A stretch of DNA of 64,000 bases, from assembly GCA_018873225.1 (NCBI GenBank), contig JAEILZ010000009.1, positions 1,789,501 to 1,853,500 of the forward strand. Direction: 5' to 3'. How positions within the stretch are numbered: position 1 is the first letter of the stretch; the number at the start of each line of letters is the position of its first letter. Of this stretch, positions 10,671 through 22,651 are shown in pieces. Under the pieces are notes generated by a model, which saw nothing but the letters and a program-made list of their open reading frames with translations, had not been told where the DNA came from and ran no database searches. Source of the DNA: [Phialemoniopsis] sp. UDSM-2020. Taxonomy: Eukaryota; Ascomycota; Sordariomycetes; Thyridiales; Thyridiaceae. A program made the position numbers and the translations under genes.

Positions 10671-13600
10671 TGTATCTGATATAAGTGCGAGAGGACTTTG
10701 AGATGGAGCAAGTTAGATTGGCGATGTATGGAAGAGAACACCCAGGAGGTCAAGAAAGTTGGAAGAGTAAAGTTGGACAGTGGGAGAGCTTCGACGTTTG
10801 AATATTCACGGTGAAGTGAGGTGAAGCCAGTGTGGAGCTTTTTAGTGGGGGCAAGCGAGAGCTTTCGGATGAGGGGCAAGTGGTGATGAGTGTAAGCTTG
10901 GGAAGGAGGGCAAGACACGAACCTGGTTCTTTAGAGTTTGTGGAGGGCCAAAAGTTGGGGTTTGTGGGTTGGGAAACGGTGGCAGCAGCTTGAGCAGAAG
11001 CGAGTAGATCAGATGACTTGAGAAGGTCAAGAGGAGTCTGGTCTAATCCTTTGGAACGGGGGAAGGGAGGGGGGAAACGTCGGGGTATTTGAAGGCGTCG
11101 AGCCGTGAGACAGAAAAGGACCAGATGAAAAGGTTGATGAAAGGCTCCCCAGAAACAACTGGGGCCAACAGAGCCGATGTCAAGACTAGAGCTGCAATAG
11201 CTCGCAACGTATTTCCAGGTACACAAGGTACATCTCTCTTCCCTCAATCCTCCTCGCTGAACCGGCGAGCCTCTGCCCGTTCATCTTGAACCTTAGCTAC
11301 ATCGACTTGCCATATCCTTTCCCCAATGGTGGAGGTGAGGTGCTCTAGGATATCCAAGTATAGCCGTGGATGGCTCCCCCAAGCACACCAACCCCACTGA
11401 CCTGCAGTCGAATGGGGTTAAGAAGCCACTTACAGTCAATCCCAGAAGGAAGTACGGCAAGTTCCAACAATACAAAACACCTTTCGAGGAAAAAGCAAGA
11501 TGTGATACGGTACGTGAGGTGACCCAGGCCTGGCCACCCAAGCCACTCGGGCCCTTCACTCACTGTACCTTACCTTAATGCCGGGGCCTTCGAAGTCCCT
11601 TTTTTTCTTGTCTCATGTCGATCTGGCGGGGTTATCCGTGGGGTGGATGTACGTTGTGATGGATGTGCTCTGCGCTGGCCTTTTGCCTCTTGGTAAAAGG
11701 GTCTTGGGGTTCCCGTCAGACCGGGAGTGTCAATGGCTTTCCCTGCATACGCCTGGCAGTATCCTTCTGACCCAGTGTGCGTAGGTGGCTTCGAATTGGA
11801 TCGTCGTGACAACGTCGTGCAAGGGAGACGCACTGTCAACGAGAAGCGGTACTACTTCTTACCTGTCTTCTTTGGTCTTCCATGGCTTGTCGTCAAGCTT
11901 GGCGAGTTACAAGTTTTGACGTATATGCTGGACCCCCCTCCCTCTCCATGCAAAGTTCGATCACCGGTACACTGGTCGGAAACCAGGTGTGACGTGCTCA
12001 TGTAAGGTGATACCACCATCCTGCAAGAACCCAATCACATCCATACGAGCATCAGCGTTGCGTCCCTCACTTTGTCAAAAAGCGTTGAGCTCTCCCCGCT
12101 TCCAATTGCAGCGAGACCGCCCAATTAAAGCACTTATGCCAGGGCAAGCAAGGGCAATATCACAGCCATCCCCGAAGCGGGGACCTCCTCACTTCGGTGA
12201 CTTGTCGTTTCGGGCTAAGTGGTTGCAGGTGTTGTCAGTACATACAGACATGCGTACGTACATGGTGCTTGGAAGACGTGGCGAGAAGGCCGATTAGTTT
12301 CGGGTATCTCTACCGCTTGCGAAATTTCCTGACCATCCTGCTGAAGCTGTGGCTCGTTAGTCGGTGATCGACGTGTCAATTGGCTGCGTCGGCGGAATAG
12401 CTTTCGGGTTGCTTTTCGTGGTTGACGTACTAAAGAACTTCTGACAGTTTCTAAGCAGCGACTTTTGCTTCTGCTGGTTTCCGTCTTCGCAAGCGATCAA
12501 CCCCTCCAACCTCTGAGGCTGTACTGAACGTGCTGGACCGGCAGTGGGGTCGCCAGGGCAGATCATGACGTCGTGGGCCAATCGTCAGGGTCCCGGAGCT
12601 CCGCGCCCCACCGCGACCTCTTCGGCGGCGTCCCGTTCAAGGAGCTTCATGTTCACGAGCTCCCGCATCTCGAGTGAGGGGTAGGGCACAGTTGCAGGCT
12701 GGCTCTGCGCGCCAAAGCTGCATGATGCGTCGGCGAGCTGTCTGTACTGGATGATATTGAGCAAGTGTTGCTGTCACCGCTCTCCGTCTCGGGACCACCT
12801 GCTGCTCTTGCTCTCCTCGATCTGCACCAGGTGGGACCTGTATTGCTGATCTATCTGGGTTATGTTAATCGCCCATGCAAGATGGAATCCCTGCTTTTCC
12901 TCCAAGAGATTCCCGTACTCTGACTTGACCAGCACAGCGGCTGCATATACGCCTCTGACAGGTTGCGTCTGCCGGCCGCCGCACCCGAGTCCCGAATGTT
13001 CTCCTCCCCAAAGATCACAGGATCCAGGCTAGATGTAGGGCAGAGCCTTGTGATCGGCAGTGGCGGTGTTGTCCTTGAAGCTCGTTCATGCATAGTCTTT
13101 TCCCGAGAAGAAGTCGACAAACATTGAACTGTACCAGCGGCAACCTACCTCTGCTGCATGTGTCTTGCCGCCCAACTACCACTTTCATTCCATGATGCCT
13201 GAGCTTGGGCATATGCGATCAGCACTTGCTGGGAGCTGGGAGCTGAGAGCTGAGAGCGCCAATTCGATGGGATAAGTGCCTTTACAGCTTCCGGAGACCA
13301 GCTGTATGCCCGGATAGCAACATTTCAGCTCGGGTATGGAAATCATCCGCAAGTGGGAAGTAATCACATCGCCCAGTGCCGATTGCCACTCTTAGCAACC
13401 CGTCTCCCAGTCATCCCCGCTGCTCTTGCGAGTATGATGAACTTGGCTCTTAGCACTGTAACCAAGCTGCTCGAAGTACCCAAGTGATGAGAGTTCATTA
13501 CTGGGAAAAGGGGACACTTGAACGGCTTTGGAGTTCGTTGAGTTTGACAGGTGCCGAGCCCCACGAAAAGAGCTCTTCAGAAAGCCTCTTGAAACCGGCC

Positions 13601-16600
13601 GAAGATTGATTGCGCCGATAGTTTCAGGTCGAACTGTTGAAACAAAACACCTTTCTGCCGGTGGCGGCTCGGAAAGCCCACGACAGTCATGCCCGGCCAC
13701 GCAGCGGACATGCTGCCTTGAGCCGCCGGAATATCGTTTCACTATTCCACTACCATAGACACTTGATCGTCTTGGAGAATAGCAAGGGATATTCCCAAGG
13801 CCAATTTGGTACCGACCTAGGAGTAGGTGAATGAGAGAGTTCTCCGGCTATGCAACGTATATCGGGTGGCTGGAATTCGGTGTCAAGGGCTTACTGGGCA
13901 GGAGCAAGCAATCACAGCTGTAAGGAAGTTGCAAACGATCAAGTGATCACTCTCTCCACGAGCGCGGAAAAATGCTGGCCAACCTCCAAATCAATCCCCA
14001 GCCACGGACACGCTCAGCTTCTTCTCGACGTTCTCGACTCAGATCAAAGACCAAGATCGGCCGCGTCAAGGATGGAGATCTACACGGTGGAGCAAGAAGG
14101 CGGCCAGAGCGACCACAGGGCGGCTGCGATCAGCAGGCTCTACACAAGAGCCTCATATCCGTCGTGTTCAGCTCCCCACGCCAGAACTACCTTACCTCGA
14201 CGACCTCCTTCCTCAGCCACCGTGAATCACCAACAGGGGCCGGGCCGGACCAAGGCCACACTTGCCTGTGGTGCCATGGCGTGCAGAATTCCTCAGCCGC
14301 GGAAAGATGCCTCTTGTCCAGATGAGCGGAACCAGTGACGACATTGCAGGACGGTGTTATGGCAGCGCTGGAATGCACGCGGTTTCACATTATGAGCCAC
14401 ATGGGCGAGAGCACCGATTTACGAAGGAGAGCCACGCCACCACGTCAGTCCCAGGCCAGGGGAAGATGTGGAGTTTGCTGTCAAAGTTGTTCAAATCTCC
14501 CTGTGCATGCCAGTGCATGGCTTCTGTCCCCGGTGGCGTCGCGTTTTACGGAGAGACCCTTGAAGATTTCAAAACGTCCCGCCCGCTAGGCAGATTTGCT
14601 GCCGTTGGAATGCCGAAAAGTGACGCCAACCGGCGTGGAATGCAGGAAGGGGGACCAGAGGGCGTATTCTGGGGCCCTTTGTTCTGTAGGACGTTTACCA
14701 TTCCAGTCGAGCACGCGACTTGTTTGAGAGTGAGACATGGCGTTTTCTTTGTTTTTCCCGCTCGACGGTGGTATCGTCGCATCGAGACCCGAATAGCCTC
14801 AACTGGTTGCCCATTCGAGATTGCGTTTCTTGTGCGACTGACTCGATGACAGGACGTTGTGTGTGCAATCCCGGCATTTCGGCGGCATTGCTTCTAATTG
14901 CAGGGTAGGATGGCCGAAATGGCAGGCCTGGACCAAAACGGTCAACTGCTGGCAGGTTACATCCAACATTGTTTATTGCTTATGCGCCGCATGTCGATCC
15001 CAGTGCCATATTGGCAGCACGTAAGATTGAGTTTCTTTTGATCATTTACACCGCCTTGGTCCGGTATCTGAAAGGCTCGTGAAGACAATGTCAACCATGC
15101 AGTGCAGACAAGTTGACTTGGGCAAGAACTGGTACGTAGGACAGGATCCCTGGTATTGCAGGAATGTTCCGAGCCGGATAGAGATCCGTTTATGGGGCAA
15201 ACGGGCAACGATCTACACGAAATCTCCTGGTGGTTCGGCGCGCGCAATATTGCAGGCGTTAAGCCTGCGACTGAAATGCGTAGACCATGCGCGATGGTGG
15301 CAGGGCTTCCAGTTGATGCGATTCTCGACCAGGAGACGCGTAGGTGCTAAGCCCGACCTGCACATAATGTTCCCCAAAAGGGAAGTTCTTACTACCTGTA
15401 TTCATTTCCAGTTAGGGCTTAATGATCCATCGACTGCACCGGCGCATTGGTTCTTGATATGGCCGATATTGAGATGGTGTCGGCGGCGAGGGTCGCCTTC
15501 CTGCAATATAGAGCGATTCGCCGCCGTGTTGCCATCTGCAGATGCATTGCTGCTCATTGCTACCTTGCCCAAGCTGGTGGTTTAATCTAAATTATACTCG
15601 ACGGCAATCGATAGCGGGAATAATATATGTGCTGTGCATATGGAATGGATGAGGGGTGGGCGTCAATCACGGCGTGCCTGTGGCTAAAACGGCATCAACC
15701 CTGGCGATGGCACCGGCGATCTTCTCCAACGCATTTCGACTACCCTTCCACGAGGGACCTGGAGCAGAGCTAACAGAGAAAGCTGGTAAGAACGGAACAG
15801 GTCGAGAGATTTCGCTTGCGTCTTGGAATGTTTCTGGATATTCCTTGGCGTGGCTGTGTCCTTGTCAGCTTGTCAGATTGTTCATTGGCGCGCGGGTGCC
15901 CCAGGTGTCGGGTACCCGGTGTTTGTCAATCCGTACGAGAAGGAAACAATTGAGCATAACTCAAGTGCTGGTGCTGGGCGGCCAATGGAATGGGACGGTG
16001 TCGACAGGCGGACCGAAGACTGCATCTGCAGTCGGTGGGTGCGTGATCGATTCACTTTTGGAGCGACACTGGAGAACGAGATTGCCGATGGCCTACGCCG
16101 CAGTGTGCACCGTCCGTCATTTGCGGGTTGTGCTGATCTCTCGGAGCCACTTGCTCTGTGGAGGAGCTGTAGAGACGATGTTCCGAGATTGCACGCGCCG
16201 GATGCAGTGGTCGTGGTTTGCAAACAAGTCTACCTGGGATGCTACGATGGGCTACGGGCTATGCGGGCAACTTGTCGTTACTCCACGGGTATTCTCTGTT
16301 TATGAAAACTCTACATGACAGTCCGGAATAGTCTGGTCGAACAGCAGTAGCTTGCTTGCACAACACATGGGAGACGGAGCGTGCTGCGTGTAAATTGTAC
16401 TCCACCACGTGTGGTTTTGCAAGAAGAGCTTGGAAGCTTGGGTTGGGTTTGCCTAGCGCTGTCGCAGGGGAGAGCGGCACATGCTGGTGGAGATCTCGAC
16501 GAGATTGCTGATCAGTGAGGACGAAGCGCAAGCAGAACAAGGTTGCTGTTCCTGACTCTTTAGCTCGCCATCTGGACGATCCCTCTGGCCATGTTGGCAG

Positions 16601-17900
16601 GGAAAAGGTGAAGCAGGATTAGGTCTGGAAAAGTCGAAACCGATCTTTACTCGTTCTGGTGGTGCCCTCCACGCACTGGACCTTGCGGGCATTCAGGCAC
16701 TCAGGCACGCAAGAGCGAGAAAAAGGGTGGCGCCGAGAGAGTTGACCCAATCGAGGAGGGCAAGAGGACCAAAGTGGAGCTGTTGGCAAGCCCAAGTTGC
16801 CCAGAAAAGCGGAGATTGTGCCAAGCCAGCGCTCGAGTGACCCCTGAAAAATAAGAGGGAGGAGGCCCCACCCTTTCATTGATTTCCGTAGACTTGCCGT
16901 GCCTTTGCTAGTGACTTGGCTAATGTTGTGATTCACGCGGGAGGCCCGGCGAGAACGGGAGGGCAGCGCGGGTACCTGGCCATGGCTGAAAAGGTAGCCC
17001 CATTTTTAGGCCGGACAAAGCCCTGCCGCCAGTGCGCCACCATTCACACCCACCCACTGCGGTCCTGATGGCACTTTACCCCTTTGGAGACACGCGTAAT
17101 TTCACCTGCCCTTGCTGGCTGGCCCCTCCATTACGAGAGAGATCACTCAGAAAGAGAGAATTGTTTGATGTTTGACGAAGAGCAGCACGGCATGAGGGGG
17201 ATGGATGACGGGCTGACCGAGTATTGGCTGTGCTCATTCGCTCGCTTCTCGTTTTCCCTCTCACTGGTAGGACATGGCGAAGGGCGACAACAGAGGACAG
17301 AAGAGGAGGACAAAGGACAGATAGATACCCACCCTAATGCTGATGAGTTACTTTCGTTCCTGGATGGCCAAGATCAGAACTGGAAAAGCAAATGGACATT
17401 CCCGTCCGGCATGGCCTCTAGCTCGACATTAGCGCGCGCAAAGTGCAAACGGTCGACAAAGGGAAGAAAGGATTCAATCTCACTAGGCACTGCGCTGGTC
17501 CATCGGACAAGAACGAGAACCACAATCTCGATATGACTCTCTGCTGTTCCTATGTACTGCTGCACTGGCACCTCTCCACGCAGTAAAACAACGGACAGCC
17601 CCCAAAATCTCACGGACTCAGGCACGCACACGCCCCCCCATCGTGCCAATCCACCGATCCAGCCAGTCAGTCCACATGGGATCTTGTCATTTCTGCCTCT
17701 TTTCCCCTGGCAGACTTAGCCGGCGGTGCCTTGCCCCATCTTGTCCCATCGTCGAGGTATCCTCATCAGTGCGTGGTTTCTCTAGAGTAGAATACTAGGT
17801 AGGGCCTGGAGATGACTGGACTTGATACACATGGATGGAGGATAGATAGCCTCCATCGCCACGATGAAGGAAAAGAAGAAAAGGCATCCAACAGAGACTG
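10671..17900. other. Large gene-poor region upstream of MSB2
   Basis: More than 7 kb with no recognisable protein, tRNA or transposon. The first few hundred bases are the FKBP12 promoter and leader. Frames of 150-220 codons (13850-14338, 14262-14849, 15656-16318, 17084-17536) occur but overlap each other, have unbiased codon use and no domain. The region is not AT-rich and has no long internal repeat that I can see. It may be an extended regulatory region for MSB2 or contain non-coding transcripts. Confidence 0.45.
13236..13258. repeat. Short AGCTGRGAG tandem repeat
   Basis: A small imperfect tandem of GGGAGCTGGGAGCTGAGAGC type in the non-coding region upstream of MSB2. It has about three units and no evident function. 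Confidence 0.5.
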
Positions 17901-19093
17901 CTGAATGACTCCTCTACCAACATTAGTTTGGTTCTTTGTGTTGGACCGGCCGTTTGATTGTTTCTTCCTCCTCTACAGTACCTGCGAAACGGGACCATCC
18001 CCGCCCCCCGTCATTCCACCACGCTTCCTCGCTACATCCACCCACCCACTCACGCATTTCGCCCTCCCTTTCGTGCCTCTTTTTTAAAAATCGGGCCCCC
18101 CTGGCTTCAATGTTCCTGCTAAAGTCCTGGCCCTTTTCCTAAACCGGGCTCCCTGTCGCCTGCATCTGCTGCATCTGTTCCCTCTCTGACCGTGCTCTTT
18201 TTGCGCTACCCGCTGTCGTGTTTCCCGCCCAGGCACGCCTGTTTCTGCTGCCCTGCCCTGTCTGGCCCTGCTTGATTGATTGAATGCTTGCTTGGTTCCT
18301 CCACTCCTTTCCCATATCCATACGCCTCATCTCCCCATTCGCCTCCCCTTTCTCTCGCTCACCTCCCTCCCCTTCCCCTCCGCCAACCCTTTTGACATCG
18401 ACAATCCTTTCCTTCGACGACGTCGTGCCTTTCAACGTCTTCTTACGACCGAGTCGGAGCCAGTCTGTCTGCTTCTTCCCAACTGTCGAGCTTGGAAGGG
18501 CCTCTGGTTGCTCTCGCCGATTGCAAATGCCTGTCTACTGAACTCCTGGACGCGCAAGCCGGACAATCCCCATACAACTCGCCCAAGATTACCTGACCGA
18601 TCCTTCTCGATCACCACCTTTTGACGAATTTTCGTCGAGTCGCTCATTTAACAAAACGCTACAAACAATATCCAACTATCTTGCAACATCCTTTCGTGTT
18701 GCCTAGACTGTGCGTGTTCTCTCGCTCCGCCCAGGGTCGACGCATGAATTCCCACAAGCAGATCGGGCCCACGCTCACGGGCTGTGTAGCCTGTCCAGGT
18801 CACGCAGCCTGTCTTCCGCTCTTTAAAGCCGATCGTATTGGGGATCATTCATGCCGGGGACCCTCCAGAACCTGCTCGTCAGCTAACAATGTCGTGACTA
18901 GATTACACTCGTTGACAATACATCGTCAAGTACATTCGTTACCCAACTCTCCCTGACGTGAGTCGACTCGGTTTCTACTTGATCTTTGGGATCGTACTGA
19001 CAGGCTGCAAGATCTTCCCGGATCATCTCTCTCTCAACCTCACGCTCTCGTCAATCCCAGCCCTCGCAAGGATAGATTGAGAAACAAAGAAAG
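17901..19093 (+). promoter_or_regulatory. Pyrimidine-rich promoter/leader of MSB2
   Basis: The plus strand is strongly C/T-rich from about 17930 to 18500, the usual look of a filamentous-fungal promoter and transcription-start zone. This suggests an untranslated leader of several hundred nucleotides. Inside it, an AUG at 18744 opens a 70-codon upstream frame ending at 18956. Right after it is a possible 46-nt leader intron (18958-19003; GTGAGT donor, TACTGAC branch, CAG acceptor). These assignments are inferred; the transcription start is not visible. Confidence 0.4.
18744..18956 (+). other. Candidate upstream ORF in MSB2 leader
   Basis: A 70-codon AUG-initiated frame lies about 140 nt upstream of the MSB2 start and closes before it. 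The peptide resembles no family I know. If the leader begins in the pyrimidine-rich zone, this frame would sit in the mRNA and could damp MSB2 translation. Confidence 0.3.
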
Positions 19094-21292
19094 ATGCATA
19101 CCAGCTCCCTCCTCGTGGCCGCCTTCGTTGCGGCTGCGTCCGTGGCCAGCGCCGAGCCTGCGCGGCCGAAGATCTACTTCCCCCGCCAGATCAAGCGCCA
19201 ATATGTCAATGCCACGATCACCCAGGCCGACCCTCACCCGCACCCGAGCCCGACGACCCTCGCCGAGTTGAGCGACTCGGAGAGCGAGACGACGAAACGC
19301 GAGACCACGTCCTTCTCGCGCCTGTTCCAGGGCCTGCCCGACCCTTTCGCTGGCCTGAGGTCTTCGTCCAGCTCCGAGTCGTCTGGCAGTGGTGTCACCA
19401 CTGTCGTCCGAGTAAGCACCGTGGTCGTCTCGCCCCCGACGGGCACACCCACCGCGGAGACCTCGGAGAGCACATCAGAATCTTCGAGCGACTCGTCAGA
19501 CTCTGATGAGACGACCGTCCCCGCCAACTCGACGACAAACCCCACCGCCTCGTCATCCGACATCGTCATTGCTCCTACCGGCATCGTCACCTCGTCGAAG
19601 CCCTTCGACCCTCTCGGCCCCATCAACACTGCCATCAGCGACCTGGTTTCGGGCGTCACCAGCATTCTGGCCCCTACCCAGAACGCCACCGATCCTACGA
19701 CCACCGCTGGCGAGACGAGCGCTCCTGTCGAGACCACTGGCTCTCCCACCTCTGTCGAGACCGATGTCTCGTCTCCGTCGCCGACCCCGACCGAGGACCC
19801 CCTCCTGAGTCTGTCTCTGGACCTGCCGATCACGATCAGCACGCCGCTCATCACGCTGTCCGATCCTCTGCCTACGCCCAACGCTACGCTTCCTACCGAA
19901 GAGCCGACGCAGGATCCGACCGTCACTGACCTTTTCCCCACGGATCCCACCCCCACGGATCCCCCAGTCGTCACGAACGGTACGGTCACCGACTTCCCGC
20001 CGCCGACCACTGCCCCGCCCACCTCGGTCCCTACTACGGACGTCCCAATTCCTACCAGTGAGCCGACGGTGTCTGCCAATGTCACCGATCCCGCCCCGAC
20101 CTCGGTGCCCGAGACCACTCTGCCGCCGACGGAGCTGCCGACGGACACGCTCCTGCCCGAGCCCACCTCGCCGCCTACCAACAACGGTACCTCCAACGGC
20201 ACTGTGCCCGACACCACGATCTTCAACCCGCCTGTGGAGACGACCCCTGCTCCTGAGACGAGTGTGCCGCTGACGAGCATCCCCGCTACGGGCACCATCA
20301 GTGACTCTCAGCCCTGGATCCCGACCACCATCATCGTGCAGCCCCCGACGACCACGCCCACGGCTTCCGGTCTCGCCCCGACTGCGAGCGCCGGTCTCCC
20401 CACTGGTCTTCCCAAGGCCATCACGCCTGACAACGGCAACCAGGCTATTCCCGACGACACTGTGGAGATCCAGATCGCTTTCGCTCACGGCCTCAACTAC
20501 GACTTCGTGGCCAAGACGCCGCGGGCTGCTGCGCAGGTGCTCAAGCTCGTCCCGCCTATGCTGAGCTACTCGTCTGGCTTCGACGAGAGCAAGGTCCTGG
20601 TCCGCAAGCTGGTTCCGTACGACACCACGGCCCAGCTCGGCTATGTCACCACGCTCGCTATCACCACCTACCCCAAGTCGCTGATCGATCAGCTGCGCCT
20701 GGACATGCACGCACCCAACGCCGGCATCTGGCAGAACCCTGACCAGCTTGTCTACAACATGTCCCAGCAGGTCAACCCCGCCATCGACATCATCCTTGGC
20801 TCGACCCTCGACTGGAGTGGAAGTGGCACTGGCAGCGGCTCTGGATCGTCCTCGACCAACGGCCCCAGCGACGGTCTCAACAACAACGACGAGTCCAACA
20901 AGCAGAGCGCGTCTCAGCGTGGCACTTCGGCTGCCATTGCTGTTGGTGCCGTCGGTGTTGCTGCGGCGTACGGCGCGGCCATGTTCATCATTGCCCGGAG
21001 GTACAAGAAGAAGAAGGCTTCTCACCGTCGTGCCAGCTCGCTCAGCACCCCCTCGGAGATGCGCGAGGCGGCTGGCAGCCCCGCCCTTATGGGTGGTGCT
21101 CTCCTGAGCAGAGACTTCACGTCGAGCTACGGAGGTGTGGCTGGCGGAGCTGCCCCTGGCGGTCGTGACAGCCACGGTAGCCACGGCAGCCATGGCAGCC
21201 ACGGCACCGGACGCAGCGCCGGCAACAACTCGGGACGCACGGCCATGATCTCGGCGCCCGTTGCTGCCGAGAACTCGCTGGGCTGGAACTGA
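19094..21292 (+). CDS. MSB2: Signalling mucin Msb2 (osmo/surface sensor)
   Basis: Single exon, 732 aa. A signal peptide (about residues 1-20, ending ASVASA) is followed by a very long Ser/Thr/Pro-rich mucin-like region (to about 445). Next comes a conserved extracellular region (about 446-590; DDTVEIQIAF, VRKLVPYDT, IDQLRLDM), a Gly/Ser linker and one membrane helix (about 612-636). A basic juxtamembrane stretch (RRYKKKK) leads into a roughly 95-residue cytosolic tail ending AENSLGWN. The LGWN end and the W-P-T-T-I-I-V element before the extracellular domain match filamentous-fungal Msb2. Family members sit in the plasma membrane upstream of Cdc42-Ste20 and the invasive-growth MAP kinase, and in pathogens sense surface cues for appressorium formation. 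The tail holds four exact nine-base SHG repeats. The upstream region is unusually large. Confidence 0.9.
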   Translation: MHTSSLLVAAFVAAASVASAEPARPKIYFPRQIKRQYVNATITQADPHPHPSPTTLAELSDSESETTKRETTSFSRLFQGLPDPFAGLRSSSSSESSGSGVTTVVRVSTVVVSPPTGTPTAETSESTSESSSDSSDSDETTVPANSTTNPTASSSDIVIAPTGIVTSSKPFDPLGPINTAISDLVSGVTSILAPTQNATDPTTTAGETSAPVETTGSPTSVETDVSSPSPTPTEDPLLSLSLDLPITISTPLITLSDPLPTPNATLPTEEPTQDPTVTDLFPTDPTPTDPPVVTNGTVTDFPPPTTAPPTSVPTTDVPIPTSEPTVSANVTDPAPTSVPETTLPPTELPTDTLLPEPTSPPTNNGTSNGTVPDTTIFNPPVETTPAPETSVPLTSIPATGTISDSQPWIPTTIIVQPPTTTPTASGLAPTASAGLPTGLPKAITPDNGNQAIPDDTVEIQIAFAHGLNYDFVAKTPRAAAQVLKLVPPMLSYSSGFDESKVLVRKLVPYDTTAQLGYVTTLAITTYPKSLIDQLRLDMHAPNAGIWQNPDQLVYNMSQQVNPAIDIILGSTLDWSGSGTGSGSGSSSTNGPSDGLNNNDESNKQSASQRGTSAAIAVGAVGVAAAYGAAMFIIARRYKKKKASHRRASSLSTPSEMREAAGSPALMGGALLSRDFTSSYGGVAGGAAPGGRDSHGSHGSHGSHGTGRSAGNNSGRTAMISAPVAAENSLGWN
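21170..21205 (+). repeat. Four 9-nt in-frame repeats (Ser-His-Gly)
   Basis: AGC-CAY-GGN is repeated four times within MSB2, encoding residues 693-704 of the cytosolic tail. The copies differ only at wobble positions. Such tracts change copy number readily. Confidence 0.85.
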
Positions 21293-22651
21293 GCTTCCCA
21301 TATACGACCGCCATTTGTCCACGCCACGTCTCGATCACGTGTGAAAAGATTCTCATTTTCTTACCTTCTACTTCGATACCCTTCGGGAGGACTCAGTTAG
21401 CCTGACTGCATTGCATATCCTCGGTGTTTACCGATTGGAACCATAGAGGACAGGGCCGGCTTCGATGGCCGCCTGCACGTTCCTGTTTTCATTTCGTGTC
21501 ATCTACGATTTTCGTGTGGTTTTGGATCAGTATTTTTGTACCGCTGTCTCCACCTTAGAACCAAAACCCGTCAGCCGCGACGGACCTACCGCCCACCTTT
21601 TGCTGGCGTGTGATCTGGCTGTCGGGCTCTTTTATTTCACTGCTAATTATTTTTTATTTTCCCTCGTCTTACCTCGGGATTTTTCTGGGTGGCAGGAAAG
21701 GCGCGGGAGTTCGAGGCATTGAACGCCGGGCCATGATCATGTCGAGCAGAAAGAGGGTCATGAGCAGGCGAGAGAGAGCGAAGAGTGGACCAGCAGTGTC
21801 GATGTGGAGGAGTGCGGGAGGGGAGATCATTACTTGGGGAGCCCTTCTCAACCTATTGATCTTTTCTCCTGCAAATTGTGACTATATACGTAAAAAAGGA
21901 AAATCCAAACCAAATTATAGACAATCAATCCCAGCTACTGGATGAACTAATTGATCGGAAGCTGCCAAATAAACCTCTACGAGTGATCAACTCGATGCCT
22001 TTTGCGATGTCTGCTTTGAATCGTTCTGTCACTTCTCGCACTGCTGACGGACTTCGTTGACATGACAGCATGATCACCTATCTACGTACCCGAGATTCAG
22101 TTTGCTCAATTCATCGAGTACTATGCGGACATCAACTTTAATGAGTTCATTTGTCTGTGTGAGCCGAGTCAAAAAGCTTAGTATGCACGGGAGGCCGGTC
22201 TTGGCATCTCATTGGCCAGCCCCTGGCGCCGCCCATGACAGGCTGTCTAGCAGACCTCCATTCATCTCCGCAACCCCCAAAGATACACGCTCGCCCCCAA
22301 CGACATGCCGTCATTCGCTGGCTCGTTATTGTGACCTCTTTCTCTTTTGTTGTTACTTGTTCTTTATGTAATACTCTACCCATTAGCCGCCCGACGAGAC
22401 CTTGTGTACGGAAATAGCTCCTCCCAGCTGGCTCTGTCTGGTCTTTGCCGCGGAGAGTTAAATGAGCAGAGCATCGACTCGGTGACCCACTGCCCTTTGA
22501 TTGGGCGCAGGTAGAGTTTCTCCAACCAAGACACGCCAGGTAATCCTGCGTATTGGTGTGTGCTCGGACGACTTGAGCAGGAGGTGCACTGTTGATTTGG
22601 TCCTCTTTCCCTTCGGGCCAGTGCTCTGAAGGAGGAGAGGTGGAGAGAGGA
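21293..22651. other. Intergenic: MSB2 3' flank and transporter promoter
   Basis: About 1.36 kb between two plus-strand genes. The first half should carry the MSB2 3' UTR and a T-rich stretch around 21640-21670. The second half is the transporter promoter. No gene seen. Confidence 0.5.

Noticed and set aside
13850..14849. Overlapping 162- and 195-codon plus-strand frames
   Set aside because: They overlap in different frames, have no consistent codon preference, and no domain is visible.
15656..16318. 220-codon plus-strand frame
   Set aside because: Unbiased codon use, overlapped by other frames on both strands; no family recognised.
19553..21322. 589-codon minus-strand frame
   Set aside because: Antisense to MSB2, Arg/Gly-rich low-complexity translation caused by the repetitive Thr/Pro codons of the mucin.
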